A DNA stretch of 64,000 bases from Ensifer sesbaniae (GCF_013283665.1 NZ_JABEKU010000002.1:1424863-1488862); one strand, 5' to 3'. Shown: positions 34,287 through 43,769, counted from the stretch's first letter. The notes: a model not told the origin generated them from the sequence alone. Numbers and translations: made by a program.

Positions 34287-35087
34287 ATGGATGGCGGACT
34301 GAGATTACCCGGCGCAGCTTGGCGGCGCCAGTTTACCGCAATGTTGGTGGCCGCTGGTTGCATGGTGGCCTGGCCGGTATCGGCGCAAGACGGAATCGAG
34401 CCTGAGGCGCATCGGATCCTGGTCGCGATGAGCGAAACTCTCAAGTCGGCGCCGACCCTCAGTGTCGACTACGACGTGGATCAGGAAGTCGTCAATCTGC
34501 AAGGTCAGAAAATCCAGTACAGCGCCTCCGGTTCCATCGCCGTCGATCGCGAACGAGGTTTTCGAATGAAGCGCATGGGCCCCTTTGCCCAGGCGGACGT
34601 GATATTTGATGGCGAGACGATATCACTGCACGACAAAGTGCTGAACGTTTACGCACAGCTTCAGAGCCCCGGACGACGCGTTGAAGACGCGGCCGAGGAG
34701 CTTCGCGCCGCCACCGGACTTGACGCTCCCGGAGCCGATTTTCTGGCAGGCGAGCCCTATGCGGTCCTCACTGACGGCGTGACGGAAGGAACCGTTGTCG
34801 GATCGGCCTTCGTCAATGGGGTGGAATGCGACCATCTCGCCTTCAGGACCGACATTGTGGACTGGCAGATCTGGATCAGCAGGGGCAGCAGACCATTGCC
34901 GCTCAAATACGTCATCACGACCAAATGGACCACCGGAGCACCCCAATATTCGCTGCGGCTCACCAACTGGAGGTCGGATGGGATCGTAGCCGCGCAGTTT
35001 AAATTTGCGCCGCCTCCGGCTGCCAAGAAGCTCGAACACGTCCACGCCGATGTCACCGGCGAGCTTTCGCTGGAGACGGTGCAATGA
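34287..35087 (+). CDS. DUF2092-family exported protein
   Basis: 266 aa from the ATG at 34287; a TTG 16 codons upstream is less likely. The signal peptide (RRQFTAMLVAAGCMVAWPVSA) directs it to the periplasm. The body (MSETLKSAPTLSVDYDVDQE, GFRMKRMGPFAQADVIFDGE, LPLKYVITTKWTTGAPQYS) matches DUF2092, an LolA/LolB-like lipid-binding fold of unknown function. The stop overlaps the next start by 4 bp (ATGA), so the two proteins are made together. An AraC-type candidate operator lies upstream. Confidence 0.82.
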   Translation: MDGGLRLPGAAWRRQFTAMLVAAGCMVAWPVSAQDGIEPEAHRILVAMSETLKSAPTLSVDYDVDQEVVNLQGQKIQYSASGSIAVDRERGFRMKRMGPFAQADVIFDGETISLHDKVLNVYAQLQSPGRRVEDAAEELRAATGLDAPGADFLAGEPYAVLTDGVTEGTVVGSAFVNGVECDHLAFRTDIVDWQIWISRGSRPLPLKYVITTKWTTGAPQYSLRLTNWRSDGIVAAQFKFAPPPAAKKLEHVHADVTGELSLETVQ

Positions 35088-35410
35088 GGACGCACACGCT
35101 GCACGGAAAGATCCTTTCACTTGCCATCGCCGGTTTTGCCATGCTCGCGGCAGACGCTCTCGCTCCCGCGCCGTTCGGCTCGTTCGTGCCCGAGGCGCAG
35201 GCGGTCGTGGGACGGCCGTTGACACCTGGAAGTGTTGCGGGTGTCGCTCGCCGCACCACGCGCCGAGTGATCCGCCGCTCCACGGTGTATGTTGCCGCAC
35301 TGCCCACCGGCTGCGTTAGAACGAGTGTCAATGGCACGGTCGTGTGGCGCTGCGGCGGGGTCTACTACCAGCCGTACGGCGGGCGCTACGTCGTCGTTTA
35401 CATTGACTAA
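35084..35410 (+). CDS. Small exported hypothetical protein, 108 aa
   Basis: The signal peptide (LSLAIAGFAMLAADALA) is followed by a basic segment (VARRTTRRVIRRSTVYVAAL) and a C-terminal part with two Cys and GGVYYQPYGGRYVVVYID. The two cysteines (CVRTSVNGTVVWRC) could form a disulfide. It is translationally coupled to the DUF2092 gene by an ATGA overlap and followed 46 bp later by DUF1254. Such small Tyr/Gly-ended proteins commonly accompany DUF2092 genes. Function unknown. Confidence 0.72.
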   Translation: MRTHTLHGKILSLAIAGFAMLAADALAPAPFGSFVPEAQAVVGRPLTPGSVAGVARRTTRRVIRRSTVYVAALPTGCVRTSVNGTVVWRCGGVYYQPYGGRYVVVYID

Positions 35411-35456
35411 ACTCAGAGCATTACGTCGCAACTCGATTTTTCGATGGAGGAATAGA

Positions 35457-36899
35457 ATGGATATTACGCGTCGTGACTTGACGGCCGCCGGTCTTGGAGT
35501 GTTGGCGGCAGGTTCTCTCGCAAGACCTGGTGCTGCCGCCGACGGGTTGGTGGCGGATCTGCCGGAAGGGCTCGACGAATTCGCGCTCGCCGTCGAGGCG
35601 TACACTTATGCCTATCCACTGGTGACAATGGAACTGACCCGGCGCGTGATTACCAACGTCGCGGAACCTGAAGGAACCCGTGGCCCCATGGGGCATCTGA
35701 TCAAGCTGCGTCAGTATCCGGACGCCAAGTTTCGGGATGTGACCGCACCGAACGCAGATACCCTTTATACGACCGCGTTCTTCGACGTGGGCGATGAGCC
35801 CTGGGTCATCACCCTGCCCGACCTCAAGGATCGTTACGCCCTGTTCCCAATGCTGGATGGCTGGACGACCGTTTTCGACGTTCCTGGAAAGCGCACGACG
35901 GGCACCGAGGCCCAGACATTCGTGGTAACAGGACCCGGCTGGGAAGGCACACTTCCCGACGGCGTGACCCAATACAAATCTCCGACGAGCATCGTTTGGC
36001 TGCTTGGACGCATCTATTGCACGGGTACCCAGGAGGACTACGCCGAAGTTCATAAGCTCCAGGACGAAGTGAAGCTCTATCCCTTGAGTGCATGGGGCAA
36101 GGACTGGACAGCACCCAAAGGCAAGGTCGATCCGACCATCGATATGGAGACTGCCGTTCGCGAGCAGGTCAATGGCATGGATGCCATCGAGTACTTCACC
36201 CTCTTTGCCGAGCTTCTGAAACGCAACCCACCGAGTGAGGCGGATGCACCGATGATTGCCAAGCTCGCCGAGCTTGGCATTGTCCCGGGTCAGGACTTCG
36301 ATAAAAGCAAGTTCGAACCGGCGTTTGCCAAGCGCGTGCCCCAGGTCGCCTTCGCGCGCATCATGATGCACTTCAAGCTCAGCGATGGCGACGTGCAGGA
36401 TATCGATGGCTGGGGTTTCACGACCAAGACTGGCATCTATGGCACCAACTACATCCAGCGAGCCTTGGTCACCGCGATCGGCCTTGGGGCAAACCGGCCG
36501 CAGGATGCGGTCTACCCGACGTCGATGAAGTCCGGCGGCGGTCTGATCAAACGGGCCTATAACGGTTCCGAGAAATACGTGATGACTTTCAAGAAAGGCC
36601 AGACGCCGCCCGTTTCGGGTTTCTGGTCCTTGACTATGTATGACGCGGGATACTTTTTCGTCGACAATCCGCTCAATCGCTATTCGATTAGTGCACGGCA
36701 GGACCTGAAGGCAAATCCCGACGGTTCGATCGATTTGTTCATTCAGAATGAATCGCCCGGGGCAGATAAGGAGTCGAACTGGCTTCCAGCACCCAAGGGG
36801 AAGTTCATTCTCATGATGCGCCTCTACTGGCCCAACGAGAGCAATCCCTCCATCATTGACGGTTCTTGGACGATACCGCCGGTAAAGAAGGTGAGCTAA
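35457..36899 (+). CDS. DUF1254/DUF1214 protein with Tat-type signal
   Basis: 480 aa from the ATG preceded by ATGGAGGAAT. The N-terminus MDITRRDLTAAGLGVLAAGS is a twin-arginine-type signal. DUF1254 follows (about residues 50-190: AYTYAYPLVTMELTRRVITN, APNADTLYTTAFFD) and DUF1214 near the C-terminus (VSGFWSLTMYDAGYFFVDNP). These beta-rich proteins occur widely in the alphaproteobacterial envelope; their biochemistry is unknown. It is third in an operon with DUF2092, and a paralogue with a Sec-type signal is encoded at 40732-42300. Confidence 0.85.
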   Translation: MDITRRDLTAAGLGVLAAGSLARPGAAADGLVADLPEGLDEFALAVEAYTYAYPLVTMELTRRVITNVAEPEGTRGPMGHLIKLRQYPDAKFRDVTAPNADTLYTTAFFDVGDEPWVITLPDLKDRYALFPMLDGWTTVFDVPGKRTTGTEAQTFVVTGPGWEGTLPDGVTQYKSPTSIVWLLGRIYCTGTQEDYAEVHKLQDEVKLYPLSAWGKDWTAPKGKVDPTIDMETAVREQVNGMDAIEYFTLFAELLKRNPPSEADAPMIAKLAELGIVPGQDFDKSKFEPAFAKRVPQVAFARIMMHFKLSDGDVQDIDGWGFTTKTGIYGTNYIQRALVTAIGLGANRPQDAVYPTSMKSGGGLIKRAYNGSEKYVMTFKKGQTPPVSGFWSLTMYDAGYFFVDNPLNRYSISARQDLKANPDGSIDLFIQNESPGADKESNWLPAPKGKFILMMRLYWPNESNPSIIDGSWTIPPVKKVS

Positions 36900-37087
36900 T
36901 TCCACCAGCCTGCATGCAGCCGCCGCGGGTCCGGTTCCTGGCGGCTGCAAACACGAAGTCTCGGCATCCACGTCTCTTGTTGAGCATGGTGCGATCGGTC
37001 CTCAGTGAAGATTAATCAAATTACATCAGCTTCGGTCCTGTCATTGGTTTTTGGAGACCAATAATTTGACAAAGGGGATTTGATCCA
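36900..37087. other. Intergenic region before MscS-type gene
   Basis: 188 bp with one 9-bp stem-loop (36916-36948) and an AT-rich stretch (37010-37080) suited to a promoter for the channel gene. No gene is seen. Confidence 0.4.
36916..36948 (+). terminator. 9-bp stem-loop after the DUF1254 gene
   Basis: GCAGCCGCC pairs with GGCGGCTGC across 15 nt, 17 bp after the stop. There is no U-tract, so a terminator function is tentative. Confidence 0.45.
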
Positions 37088-39124
37088 GTGGACCGGGCTT
37101 TTATGTACATCCTTCGGACTTTGCTATGCAGTCTGTTCCTCTGCCTTTGTGGGCTTACGCACCTGCAGGCGCAAACGCCTGTGCCCCCAATTGCTCAGCC
37201 GTCCAAGGTGGCCGAACTGCTGCGTCTGCTTGAGGATGAGGATGTGAGGGTCTGGCTGGAGCAGAAGCAAGCCGCCGCTTCCGAGTCCCGCGACAATGAG
37301 GCAGTGTGGTTCATTGAGGAACGTGAGGCGCTCTTGCGCGCCCGTTTCAACGCATTTTTTTCCGCGGTGCCACGCGTCAGCGATGAGCTTTCGCGCGTCG
37401 GGTCTACGGTTTGGCAGGACGCACGGAGCAACGGCGTCATGCCAGCGGCGCTCGTGTTGGCAATCATCGCCGGCATAGCTTTTGGCATCGAATGGATTTT
37501 TCGCCATTCAGTGCCCGCTGTGCCCTTCCCCAACCCACTCTTGAGGCAGACCTACGCGGAGTTTCTGACGCTCTCGATATTCACGGCGATCGTCGCGATC
37601 CTTTTTCTCCTGTTCGCCTGGCCGCCACTCGTGCGTGTGGTCGTTCTGTACTCGCTCCTCGCATTGATCGCCTACAAGCTCGCGACCGCGCTCTGCCGCA
37701 TCGCGCTCGCCGCGTCCATAATGTCGGCCCGCTCTTATTTGCGGGTCCGGATATTCGTCGCATTGCTGGCAGCGACGATGGCATTCTCGGCTGTAAGCGA
37801 ACGCCTTGGTGTTGCAGCCGACGTCCAGTCAGCCCTCACTATCGGACTGTCCATCCCAATTGTTGTTCTGGCAATGGCGATGATCTGGCGTGAGCGCTCC
37901 AGCGATGTCAGATCGTGGCGAGACCGGATCTCTCGCGCTATGGGCATCTCCGGCGCAATTGTGCTCTGGCTGCTCTGGTGCGGCGACTTCATGGCTCTAT
38001 TCTGGCTCGGTGTCATGATTGTCCTCGTGCCGCGCGCTTTGTCGATTGCCGACAGCCTGATGCTTTCATTCTCGCCCTCTCGCTCAAATGAGCGAGACCC
38101 ATCGGACCCGAAGGCGGTCCTGCTCGTCCGCGGAACGCGCGCTATTATCCTGATTGCAGCGGTCGATTGGGTCGCCTTCGTTTGGCGAAACAATTTCCCT
38201 TTTGCTTCCGGAGAAGTAACATTGATCCGGACGATCATTGCCGGCGCATTCAACAGCGTCGTCATCCTGCTAATCATTGACCTCGTCTGGCAATTGGCAA
38301 AAGCCTACATCACCCGCAAGCTGCGCGACGTCGGTGATGAGGGAACCTCTCCCTCAAACGCACTCGCCCAAGAAAGCCGGCTTCGCACTTTGCTGCCCGT
38401 TTTCCGCAACGCCCTGGCAGCGGCACTTCTCTGTGTCGCGGTGCTCACAATTCTTTCGGAGATGGGCGTCAAAATCGGCCCGCTGGTCGCTGGGGCGGGC
38501 GTCGTCGGCGTTGCAATTGGATTCGGCTCGCAGACCTTGGTCAGGGACGTCGTCAGCGGCGTTTTCTACCTGCTGGACGACGCGTTTCGGGTCGGGGAAT
38601 ACATCGAAGCAGGAAGTTATACGGGCGTCGTGGAATCCTTCAGCCTGCGTTCCGTGAGGCTGCGGCACCACCGCGGGCCAATCTTTACCGTACCTTTCGG
38701 TTCGCTTGGCGCGATTAAGAATGCCAGCCGCGACTGGACTGTCGACAAGTTCCGCATTCGTGTCCCTTTCAAAACTGATGTTGACAAAGTCCGCAAGCTC
38801 ATCAAGGAGATCGGCGCGCAATTGCAGGCCGATCCGGAACTCGGTTCGCTCTTCATCGAGCCGCTCAAACTGAAGGGCGTCGAGCAGATCGGTGAATATG
38901 GAATTGAGCTTGGCATCGCCTTCACCTGCAAGCCGGGGCAACAGACAATGATCCGTCGCAATGCTTACGCAATGGTCATGCAGGCTTTCCATGAAAATGG
39001 AATCGACTTTGCTCAACCGATGGTTCAAGTCAGCGGAGACGACAAGGAGACAGTGGCAGCGACGTTCGCGGCGCGGCAGGCTCCGGGTAAGACGACTTCG
39101 CCGGGCACCGCCTCGCCAGCTTGA
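37088..39124 (+). CDS. MscS-family mechanosensitive channel, large form
   Basis: 678 aa from GTG with AAGGGGA nine bases upstream; ATG 37103 is too far from it. It has a signal peptide (LRTLLCSLFLCLCGLTHLQA), a periplasmic helical segment (about 30-115) and many transmembrane helices. The conserved MscS core runs from about residue 455: LVAGAGVVGVAIGFGSQTLV is the pore-lining TM3, and DVVSGVFYLLDDAFRVGEYI begins the beta domain. It would release small solutes during osmotic downshift. The extra N-terminal membrane domain resembles the larger YbiO/YjeP-like group. The gene converges with the AraC regulator gene. Confidence 0.88.
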   Translation: MDRAFMYILRTLLCSLFLCLCGLTHLQAQTPVPPIAQPSKVAELLRLLEDEDVRVWLEQKQAAASESRDNEAVWFIEEREALLRARFNAFFSAVPRVSDELSRVGSTVWQDARSNGVMPAALVLAIIAGIAFGIEWIFRHSVPAVPFPNPLLRQTYAEFLTLSIFTAIVAILFLLFAWPPLVRVVVLYSLLALIAYKLATALCRIALAASIMSARSYLRVRIFVALLAATMAFSAVSERLGVAADVQSALTIGLSIPIVVLAMAMIWRERSSDVRSWRDRISRAMGISGAIVLWLLWCGDFMALFWLGVMIVLVPRALSIADSLMLSFSPSRSNERDPSDPKAVLLVRGTRAIILIAAVDWVAFVWRNNFPFASGEVTLIRTIIAGAFNSVVILLIIDLVWQLAKAYITRKLRDVGDEGTSPSNALAQESRLRTLLPVFRNALAAALLCVAVLTILSEMGVKIGPLVAGAGVVGVAIGFGSQTLVRDVVSGVFYLLDDAFRVGEYIEAGSYTGVVESFSLRSVRLRHHRGPIFTVPFGSLGAIKNASRDWTVDKFRIRVPFKTDVDKVRKLIKEIGAQLQADPELGSLFIEPLKLKGVEQIGEYGIELGIAFTCKPGQQTMIRRNAYAMVMQAFHENGIDFAQPMVQVSGDDKETVAATFAARQAPGKTTSPGTASPA

Positions 39125-39170
39125 AAATCCCACGTGGAGTCTCTGGAGCAATTGCCTTAGCGAGGTTCGG

Positions 39171-40214
39171 CTACAGCTCGCCCGTTCGTTCTGGGGGGTC
39201 GCCGTCGGTATCGGCAGCAGATAGGTTTTCCTTGACGCGAAACTCGCGAGGCCCAAATCCGGTCGCTTTTCGAAAAGCTCGGGTGAAGCCGGCGGGAGAG
39301 GAGTAGCCAAGATCCTCGGAAATGTTGGTGATCGACACGGTTCCATCGCGCAACATTTCTGTCGCACGTTGCATTCTCACCGCGCTGGTCAGGCTTCGGA
39401 AGTCGGCGCCTACCACTCGAAGTTCACGCTGCAGTGTCCGAACGCTCGTGTTCATTGTTCGCGCTGCCTCCTCGATCGACACATCGCCCGCCAGCAGTTG
39501 GGCGCGAATCTGTGCAGTGGCGATTTCCAGCAAATTCCGAGGTGCACCTCCAGGACGATCGCGAGCCACATCCTCGAGGGTCACAATCGACCGAGATGTT
39601 CGTCGCGACGCAGCCATCAACCTATGCCGCTCAACGACGACCGCCACTGCTGGCGCATTGAATATCACCGGGCATTTGAATACGTCCTCAAAAAGCGAGG
39701 TATGGGCTGGAGTCGGGATGTCAAGTTCGACGCGAAGTGGGTGCCAATGGTCAGGCAGATATGCCTTGAAGAAGCTTAGCAGTTCGCCAGCAGCGGCACA
39801 TGCGACCGACTCATACCCCCGAGACCCAGCCAAAGCGAATTTATAGCCAAAGCGCAGTTCCTCCTTCGTGGTGGTGACAGTCAGATTGTCAAAACTGCTG
39901 TGATACTGCAGCGCCACGATACCTCGTTTGATCGCGTCGCCGAGCGTGTCTGCCTCGGTTATGAAGCGACCGAAGCTGCCATACGCGGAAACATCCATAT
40001 TCGGCACGAGCAGGAGACCGAGGTTTGTGTCGCCCACTGCCCTCGCCATGGCTTCGACGAACCCGACCACAGATTGCTGGGGAATGTAGACATTGCGGTC
40101 CTCGATCAATTCCACGTCGAAGCCCGCGGCGCGATTGGCGCGCAACAACGCTCGCTCCCCAAGTTCGCTTCGAATAAACGCGGGTAGGCCTTGCAAGACG
40201 TGGCTCGAGATCAC
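39171..40214 (-). CDS. AraC-family transcriptional regulator (OruR/Arabinose-binding-domain type)
   Basis: 347 aa from GTG. The N-terminal Arabinose_bd-like ligand domain (about 10-200) is followed by a C-terminal double helix-turn-helix: DVSIEEAARTMNTSVRTLQR near 242-261 and VSITNISEDLGYSSPAGFTR near 292-311, with the family's FRKATGFGPREFR end. Regulators of this type respond to small organic ligands. It lies among envelope genes; a candidate binding motif is found just upstream of its own gene and before three neighbouring transcription units, which suggests local and autogenous control. Confidence 0.87.
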   Translation of the reverse strand: MISSHVLQGLPAFIRSELGERALLRANRAAGFDVELIEDRNVYIPQQSVVGFVEAMARAVGDTNLGLLLVPNMDVSAYGSFGRFITEADTLGDAIKRGIVALQYHSSFDNLTVTTTKEELRFGYKFALAGSRGYESVACAAAGELLSFFKAYLPDHWHPLRVELDIPTPAHTSLFEDVFKCPVIFNAPAVAVVVERHRLMAASRRTSRSIVTLEDVARDRPGGAPRNLLEIATAQIRAQLLAGDVSIEEAARTMNTSVRTLQRELRVVGADFRSLTSAVRMQRATEMLRDGTVSITNISEDLGYSSPAGFTRAFRKATGFGPREFRVKENLSAADTDGDPPERTGEL

Positions 40215-40253
40215 GGGAATCGCGGCGATCTGAAATGGTTCCTGAATACGGGA

Positions 40254-40274
40254 TTGGCGTGAAATGGATAATTT
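40254..40274 (+). promoter_or_regulatory. Candidate AraC-type operator, copy D (autoregulatory)
   Basis: TTGGCGTGAAATGGATAATT plus one base. It matches copy A at the first 14 positions and lies 40 bp upstream of the regulator start codon. Confidence 0.55.
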
Positions 40275-40589
40275 TCACATATTCGACCGCCGGTAGAATT
40301 GGCAAGCAATATCTGCAATTCGATGTAGACGGTACATACGCCTGCATAGATCAGCCTCCCTTCAATATGCGGCCAACTTACCGAGTGCCCCCCAAGCCAC
40401 AGACGCGGAGCGCATCCGAAGCAAGCACCCGAGACCTCGTCCTGAAGATGCTACGGAAACGAAACCGGGTCTTATCCTTTCACGCCAGTCTCATCGGCCC
40501 CGGAGCGGATGGTCAAATATTCGCGCTTTGCAAAGCAATCATAAGTGGTAGGTTGTTGCAACTGTGCGTTCCCGGGATGCGTCTGCGAT

Positions 40590-40610
40590 TTGGCGGGAAA
40601 TGGTAAGATT
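40590..40610 (+). promoter_or_regulatory. Candidate AraC-type operator, copy B
   Basis: TTGGCGGGAAATGGTAAGAT plus one base. It differs from copy A at one of the first 20 positions and lies 121 bp upstream of the DUF1254 gene at 40732. Confidence 0.6.
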
Positions 40611-40731
40611 GGCAAGGGGAGGCACAGCTAGTCTCCCGCAACGAACGCTTCGGTTTGGTTGTCGGATCGTCGGGAGGCTTTCCTGCAACGCAGGTGGTCG
40701 TATCAGCTAGAAAGTCCAGGAGAGGGCAAAC

Positions 40732-42300
40732 ATGTTATCTGAAATGCTTCGTCCTGCGGTGTTGGCCGCGGCCGGTTTGCTTGCAACGACGCTGACTGCG
40801 GCCGGCGAGGTAAAAACCCCGGGCTACAACCATAAAATCCCCGAAAAGATTATGACCCCCGACAAGGTGGAAACAAGGTTGGGTACGCTGAGGTTCTTTG
40901 ATGGGATGCCGGATGAAGCAACTGTCGATAGGCTCTATGACAATCTCGACCTCATGCGCGGCGTCGAGACGTTCCTCAACGGCATCCCCGCCACATCCGT
41001 CGAAGGCATTCGGCTCGGGCATCTGGAGTTGGGCGCGGACACATCATATAAGGCAATCCTTCTTGACCAGCTGATGGACTCGGCGCCGCTGTTCCTCACC
41101 GGCAACACCGACACTGTCTATGGCAGCGTTGTTCTCGACTTGTGGAAAGACGGGCCGACGGTTGTGGAGATTCCTGCCGGGTCTGGTCCCGGCACGGTCA
41201 ACGATGCCTATTTTCGCTTTGTGACCGACATGGGCGGGCCGGGCCCCGACCGCGGCAAGGGCGGCAAGTATCTGATCCTGCCGCCCGACTACCAGGGAGA
41301 TCTCAATCCGCCGGTCGGCGGCATGGAGGCGGAGGTCGAGGGTGAAACGTACTTCGTTTCCAAGTCTACGAGCTATGTAAATTGGCTGATCCTGCGTGGC
41401 TTTCTGGTCGATGGAAAGCCCGACGCGGCAGTCGCTTCCTTCAAGAGCGGGCTGAAGGTCTATCCGCTCAGTAAGCGTGATAACCCGCCGGAAATGGAGT
41501 TCATCAGCGGATCGCGTAAATCCTGGAATACCATTCATGCCAACAATTACGCGTTCTACGAAGAGCTCCACACGGTCATCAATCGGGAACCGACGTCTAT
41601 GCTCGATCCCGAACTGCTCGGCCTGTTTGCCGCTATCGGCATTGAAAAGGGCAAGCCCTTCGCCCCGGATGCGCGGATGAAGAAACTGTTGACCGAGGCA
41701 GTCGCTGTCGGCAACGCAACCGCCCGCGCGCTGATTTTCCGACCCCGTCTTGACGGTTTCCATCTCTACCCGAACAGCGCATGGGGCGCGGCCTTCGTTG
41801 GGGGAAGCTATGAATGGCTTCGGGACGGCGGCAAGGGTGGCCGTTATCTCGACGCCAGAACCCTCTTCTTCTACCAGGCGACGGTCAACACACCTGCCAT
41901 GGTGGAGAAAATGATCGGCGCTGGTTCCCAGTATGCATATGCTGCGACCGACCGAAACGGCGACTATCTGGATGGCGCAAAGACATACAAGCTTCGCATT
42001 CCCGCCAATCCACCGGCCAAGGATTTCTGGTCCGTAGTGGTCTACGATCCGCAGACGCGCTCGGAACTCCAAACCGGCCAGACCTTCCCAAGCAAAAACA
42101 ACAAGCGGGACAAGCTGATCGAGAATCCCGACGGCTCGGTCGAGCTCTATTTCGGTCCGAAGGCACCCGAAGGCAAGGAGGCAAACTGGATTCAAACCAT
42201 CGCCGGCAAGGGATGGTACACGCTTCTGCGGCTTTATGGGCCACTCGAGCCCTGGTTCGATAAGACCTGGCGGCCGGGCGAGTTCGAACCGATCGATTAA
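40732..42300 (+). CDS. DUF1254/DUF1214 exported protein, Sec-type signal
   Basis: 522 aa; the ATG is preceded by AGGAGAGG. The signal peptide reads LRPAVLAAAGLLATTLTAAG. The DUF1254 block (about 60-230: LRFFDGMPDEATVDRLYDNL, LTGNTDTVYGSVVLDL) and DUF1214 block (about 400-500: FWSVVVYDPQTRSEL, GSVELYFGPKAPEGKEANWI) are complete. It is a paralogue of the protein at 35457-36899 but uses a different export route. An operator-like motif in front suggests control by the adjacent AraC regulator. Function unknown. Confidence 0.85.
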   Translation: MLSEMLRPAVLAAAGLLATTLTAAGEVKTPGYNHKIPEKIMTPDKVETRLGTLRFFDGMPDEATVDRLYDNLDLMRGVETFLNGIPATSVEGIRLGHLELGADTSYKAILLDQLMDSAPLFLTGNTDTVYGSVVLDLWKDGPTVVEIPAGSGPGTVNDAYFRFVTDMGGPGPDRGKGGKYLILPPDYQGDLNPPVGGMEAEVEGETYFVSKSTSYVNWLILRGFLVDGKPDAAVASFKSGLKVYPLSKRDNPPEMEFISGSRKSWNTIHANNYAFYEELHTVINREPTSMLDPELLGLFAAIGIEKGKPFAPDARMKKLLTEAVAVGNATARALIFRPRLDGFHLYPNSAWGAAFVGGSYEWLRDGGKGGRYLDARTLFFYQATVNTPAMVEKMIGAGSQYAYAATDRNGDYLDGAKTYKLRIPANPPAKDFWSVVVYDPQTRSELQTGQTFPSKNNKRDKLIENPDGSVELYFGPKAPEGKEANWIQTIAGKGWYTLLRLYGPLEPWFDKTWRPGEFEPID

Positions 42301-42343
42301 CATCTGCAGTCGGGACCCGAGAGATAAGTCGCTTAGACCGGGC

Positions 42344-42364
42344 GTGGCGTCAAATGATAAGTTC
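42344..42364 (+). promoter_or_regulatory. Candidate AraC-type operator, copy C
   Basis: GTGGCGTCAAATGATAAGTT plus one base. It is the most divergent copy and lies 32 bp upstream of the hydrolase start, where it would overlap a promoter. Confidence 0.45.
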
Positions 42365-42395
42365 GTCGCCTGCTTCCCTTGTAGGTAGGATTTAC

Positions 42396-43769
42396 ATGAA
42401 GAGGAGTAGCGGTCGGTCGGCGAACTCCTTGATGCGGACATTGAGGGGATCGTTGGTGCAATTTCAGTCTGCTCACGACCGGAACGCCAAAACCGGCGCA
42501 TTCTCCTGGTCGCTTTCGACATGCGTCCTCTTGGGTTTGACGCTGCTCGCGGCTTGTGCGAGCCGCCCGACCGGCGTGCTTGAACCTGTGGGAGCCATTC
42601 CGTCGGCCACCCAAGTCGAGATGCTGGTCACCACGACTCGAGGTCGCTCGGAAAACCCCGGAGAGATGTTCAGCGGCGAACGTGCTTTCAACCCGACATT
42701 CGCTGACATCACCGTTTCAATACCGCCTGACTCCGCGCGCAAGGCAGGCGAGGTTGCCTGGCCGCGCAAGCTTCCGCCAGATCCAGCAGCCGATTTTGCA
42801 GCGCTCAAGGCTGACGAAATCGACCGCGAAACGGCTGAAAAGTGGTTGAATAGCCATGTGCGCAAAAGCCCGGACGGCAGTGTTCTAGTTTTCATTCACG
42901 GCTTTAATAACCACTTCGAGGACGCCGTCTTCCGTTTTGCGCAGATCGTGCACGATTCCGGCGCACGTAGCGTGCCGGTACTCGCCACATGGCCGTCGCG
43001 CGGAAGCCTGCTGGCCTATGGTTACGATCGCGAAAGCACCAACTATACGCGCAACGCGGTTGAGCGGCTGTTCCAGTACCTGGCAGCCGACCCTCAGGTC
43101 AAGGAAGTGTCTGTTCTCGCCCATTCCATGGGCAACTGGCTGGCACTGGAATCGTTGCGGCAAATGGCGATCCGCAACGATGGGCTGCCGGCCAAGTTCA
43201 AGAATGTCATGTTGGCGGCGCCTGACGTAGACGTCGATGTATTCCGTTCGCAGATCGCGGATATGGGCCAGCAACGGCCGCGCTTTACGCTATTCGTCTC
43301 TCGTGACGATCGTGCGCTCGCCGTTTCGCGCCGCGTGTGGGGAAACGTCTCGCGCTTGGGCGCAATAGACCCGGAACAATCGCCCTACAAGGAAGAACTG
43401 GCGGTGAATGAAATCACCGTCGTCGATCTGACCCAACTCAAGGAAGGTGATAGCCTCCACCATACAAAGTTCGCAGAGTCGCCTGAAATCGTACAATTGA
43501 TCGGCCGCCGGCTGTCGAGCGGTCAAACCTTAACCGACAGCCGGTTGGGGCTTGGCGACCATATTGTGGCGGCCACTGCTGGGGCCGCGCACTCGGTCGG
43601 CACAGCTGCGGGCCTGGTCGTTGCCGCCCCGGCGGCGATTGTCGATCAAAACACACGGCAAAATTATGTTCATCACGTGGAGGCGCTCGTCGGACCATCC
43701 GGCAACGCGAATTCGAACACCGCCGGCAATGCCTGCAGGGAGCCGAGATCAGGAACCTGCAGCCGATAG
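42396..43769 (+). CDS. Lipoprotein alpha/beta-hydrolase, DUF900 family
   Basis: 457 aa from the ATG after GTAGGTAGGAT; other ATGs lack a ribosome-binding site. A lipoprotein signal ends in LTLLAACASRP, so Cys is probably lipidated. The hydrolase fold (about 140-390) has VLVFIHGFNNHFEDAVFRFA, the nucleophile elbow VLAHSMGNWL (Ser) and a late HHTKF His. DUF900 proteins are esterase/lipase-like with undefined substrates. It follows the DUF1254 gene, and the disrupted barrel gene starts 104 bp after it. Confidence 0.82.
   Translation: MKRSSGRSANSLMRTLRGSLVQFQSAHDRNAKTGAFSWSLSTCVLLGLTLLAACASRPTGVLEPVGAIPSATQVEMLVTTTRGRSENPGEMFSGERAFNPTFADITVSIPPDSARKAGEVAWPRKLPPDPAADFAALKADEIDRETAEKWLNSHVRKSPDGSVLVFIHGFNNHFEDAVFRFAQIVHDSGARSVPVLATWPSRGSLLAYGYDRESTNYTRNAVERLFQYLAADPQVKEVSVLAHSMGNWLALESLRQMAIRNDGLPAKFKNVMLAAPDVDVDVFRSQIADMGQQRPRFTLFVSRDDRALAVSRRVWGNVSRLGAIDPEQSPYKEELAVNEITVVDLTQLKEGDSLHHTKFAESPEIVQLIGRRLSSGQTLTDSRLGLGDHIVAATAGAAHSVGTAAGLVVAAPAAIVDQNTRQNYVHHVEALVGPSGNANSNTAGNACREPRSGTCSR

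Larger units (their letters stand above)
40215..40731. promoter_or_regulatory. Divergent regulatory region between AraC and DUF1254 genes
   Basis: 517 bp without a convincing gene. Two copies of the candidate operator lie in it: one 40 bp upstream of the regulator gene and one about 120 bp upstream of the DUF1254 gene. A short open frame (40235-40606) lacks a ribosome-binding site. Confidence 0.5.
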
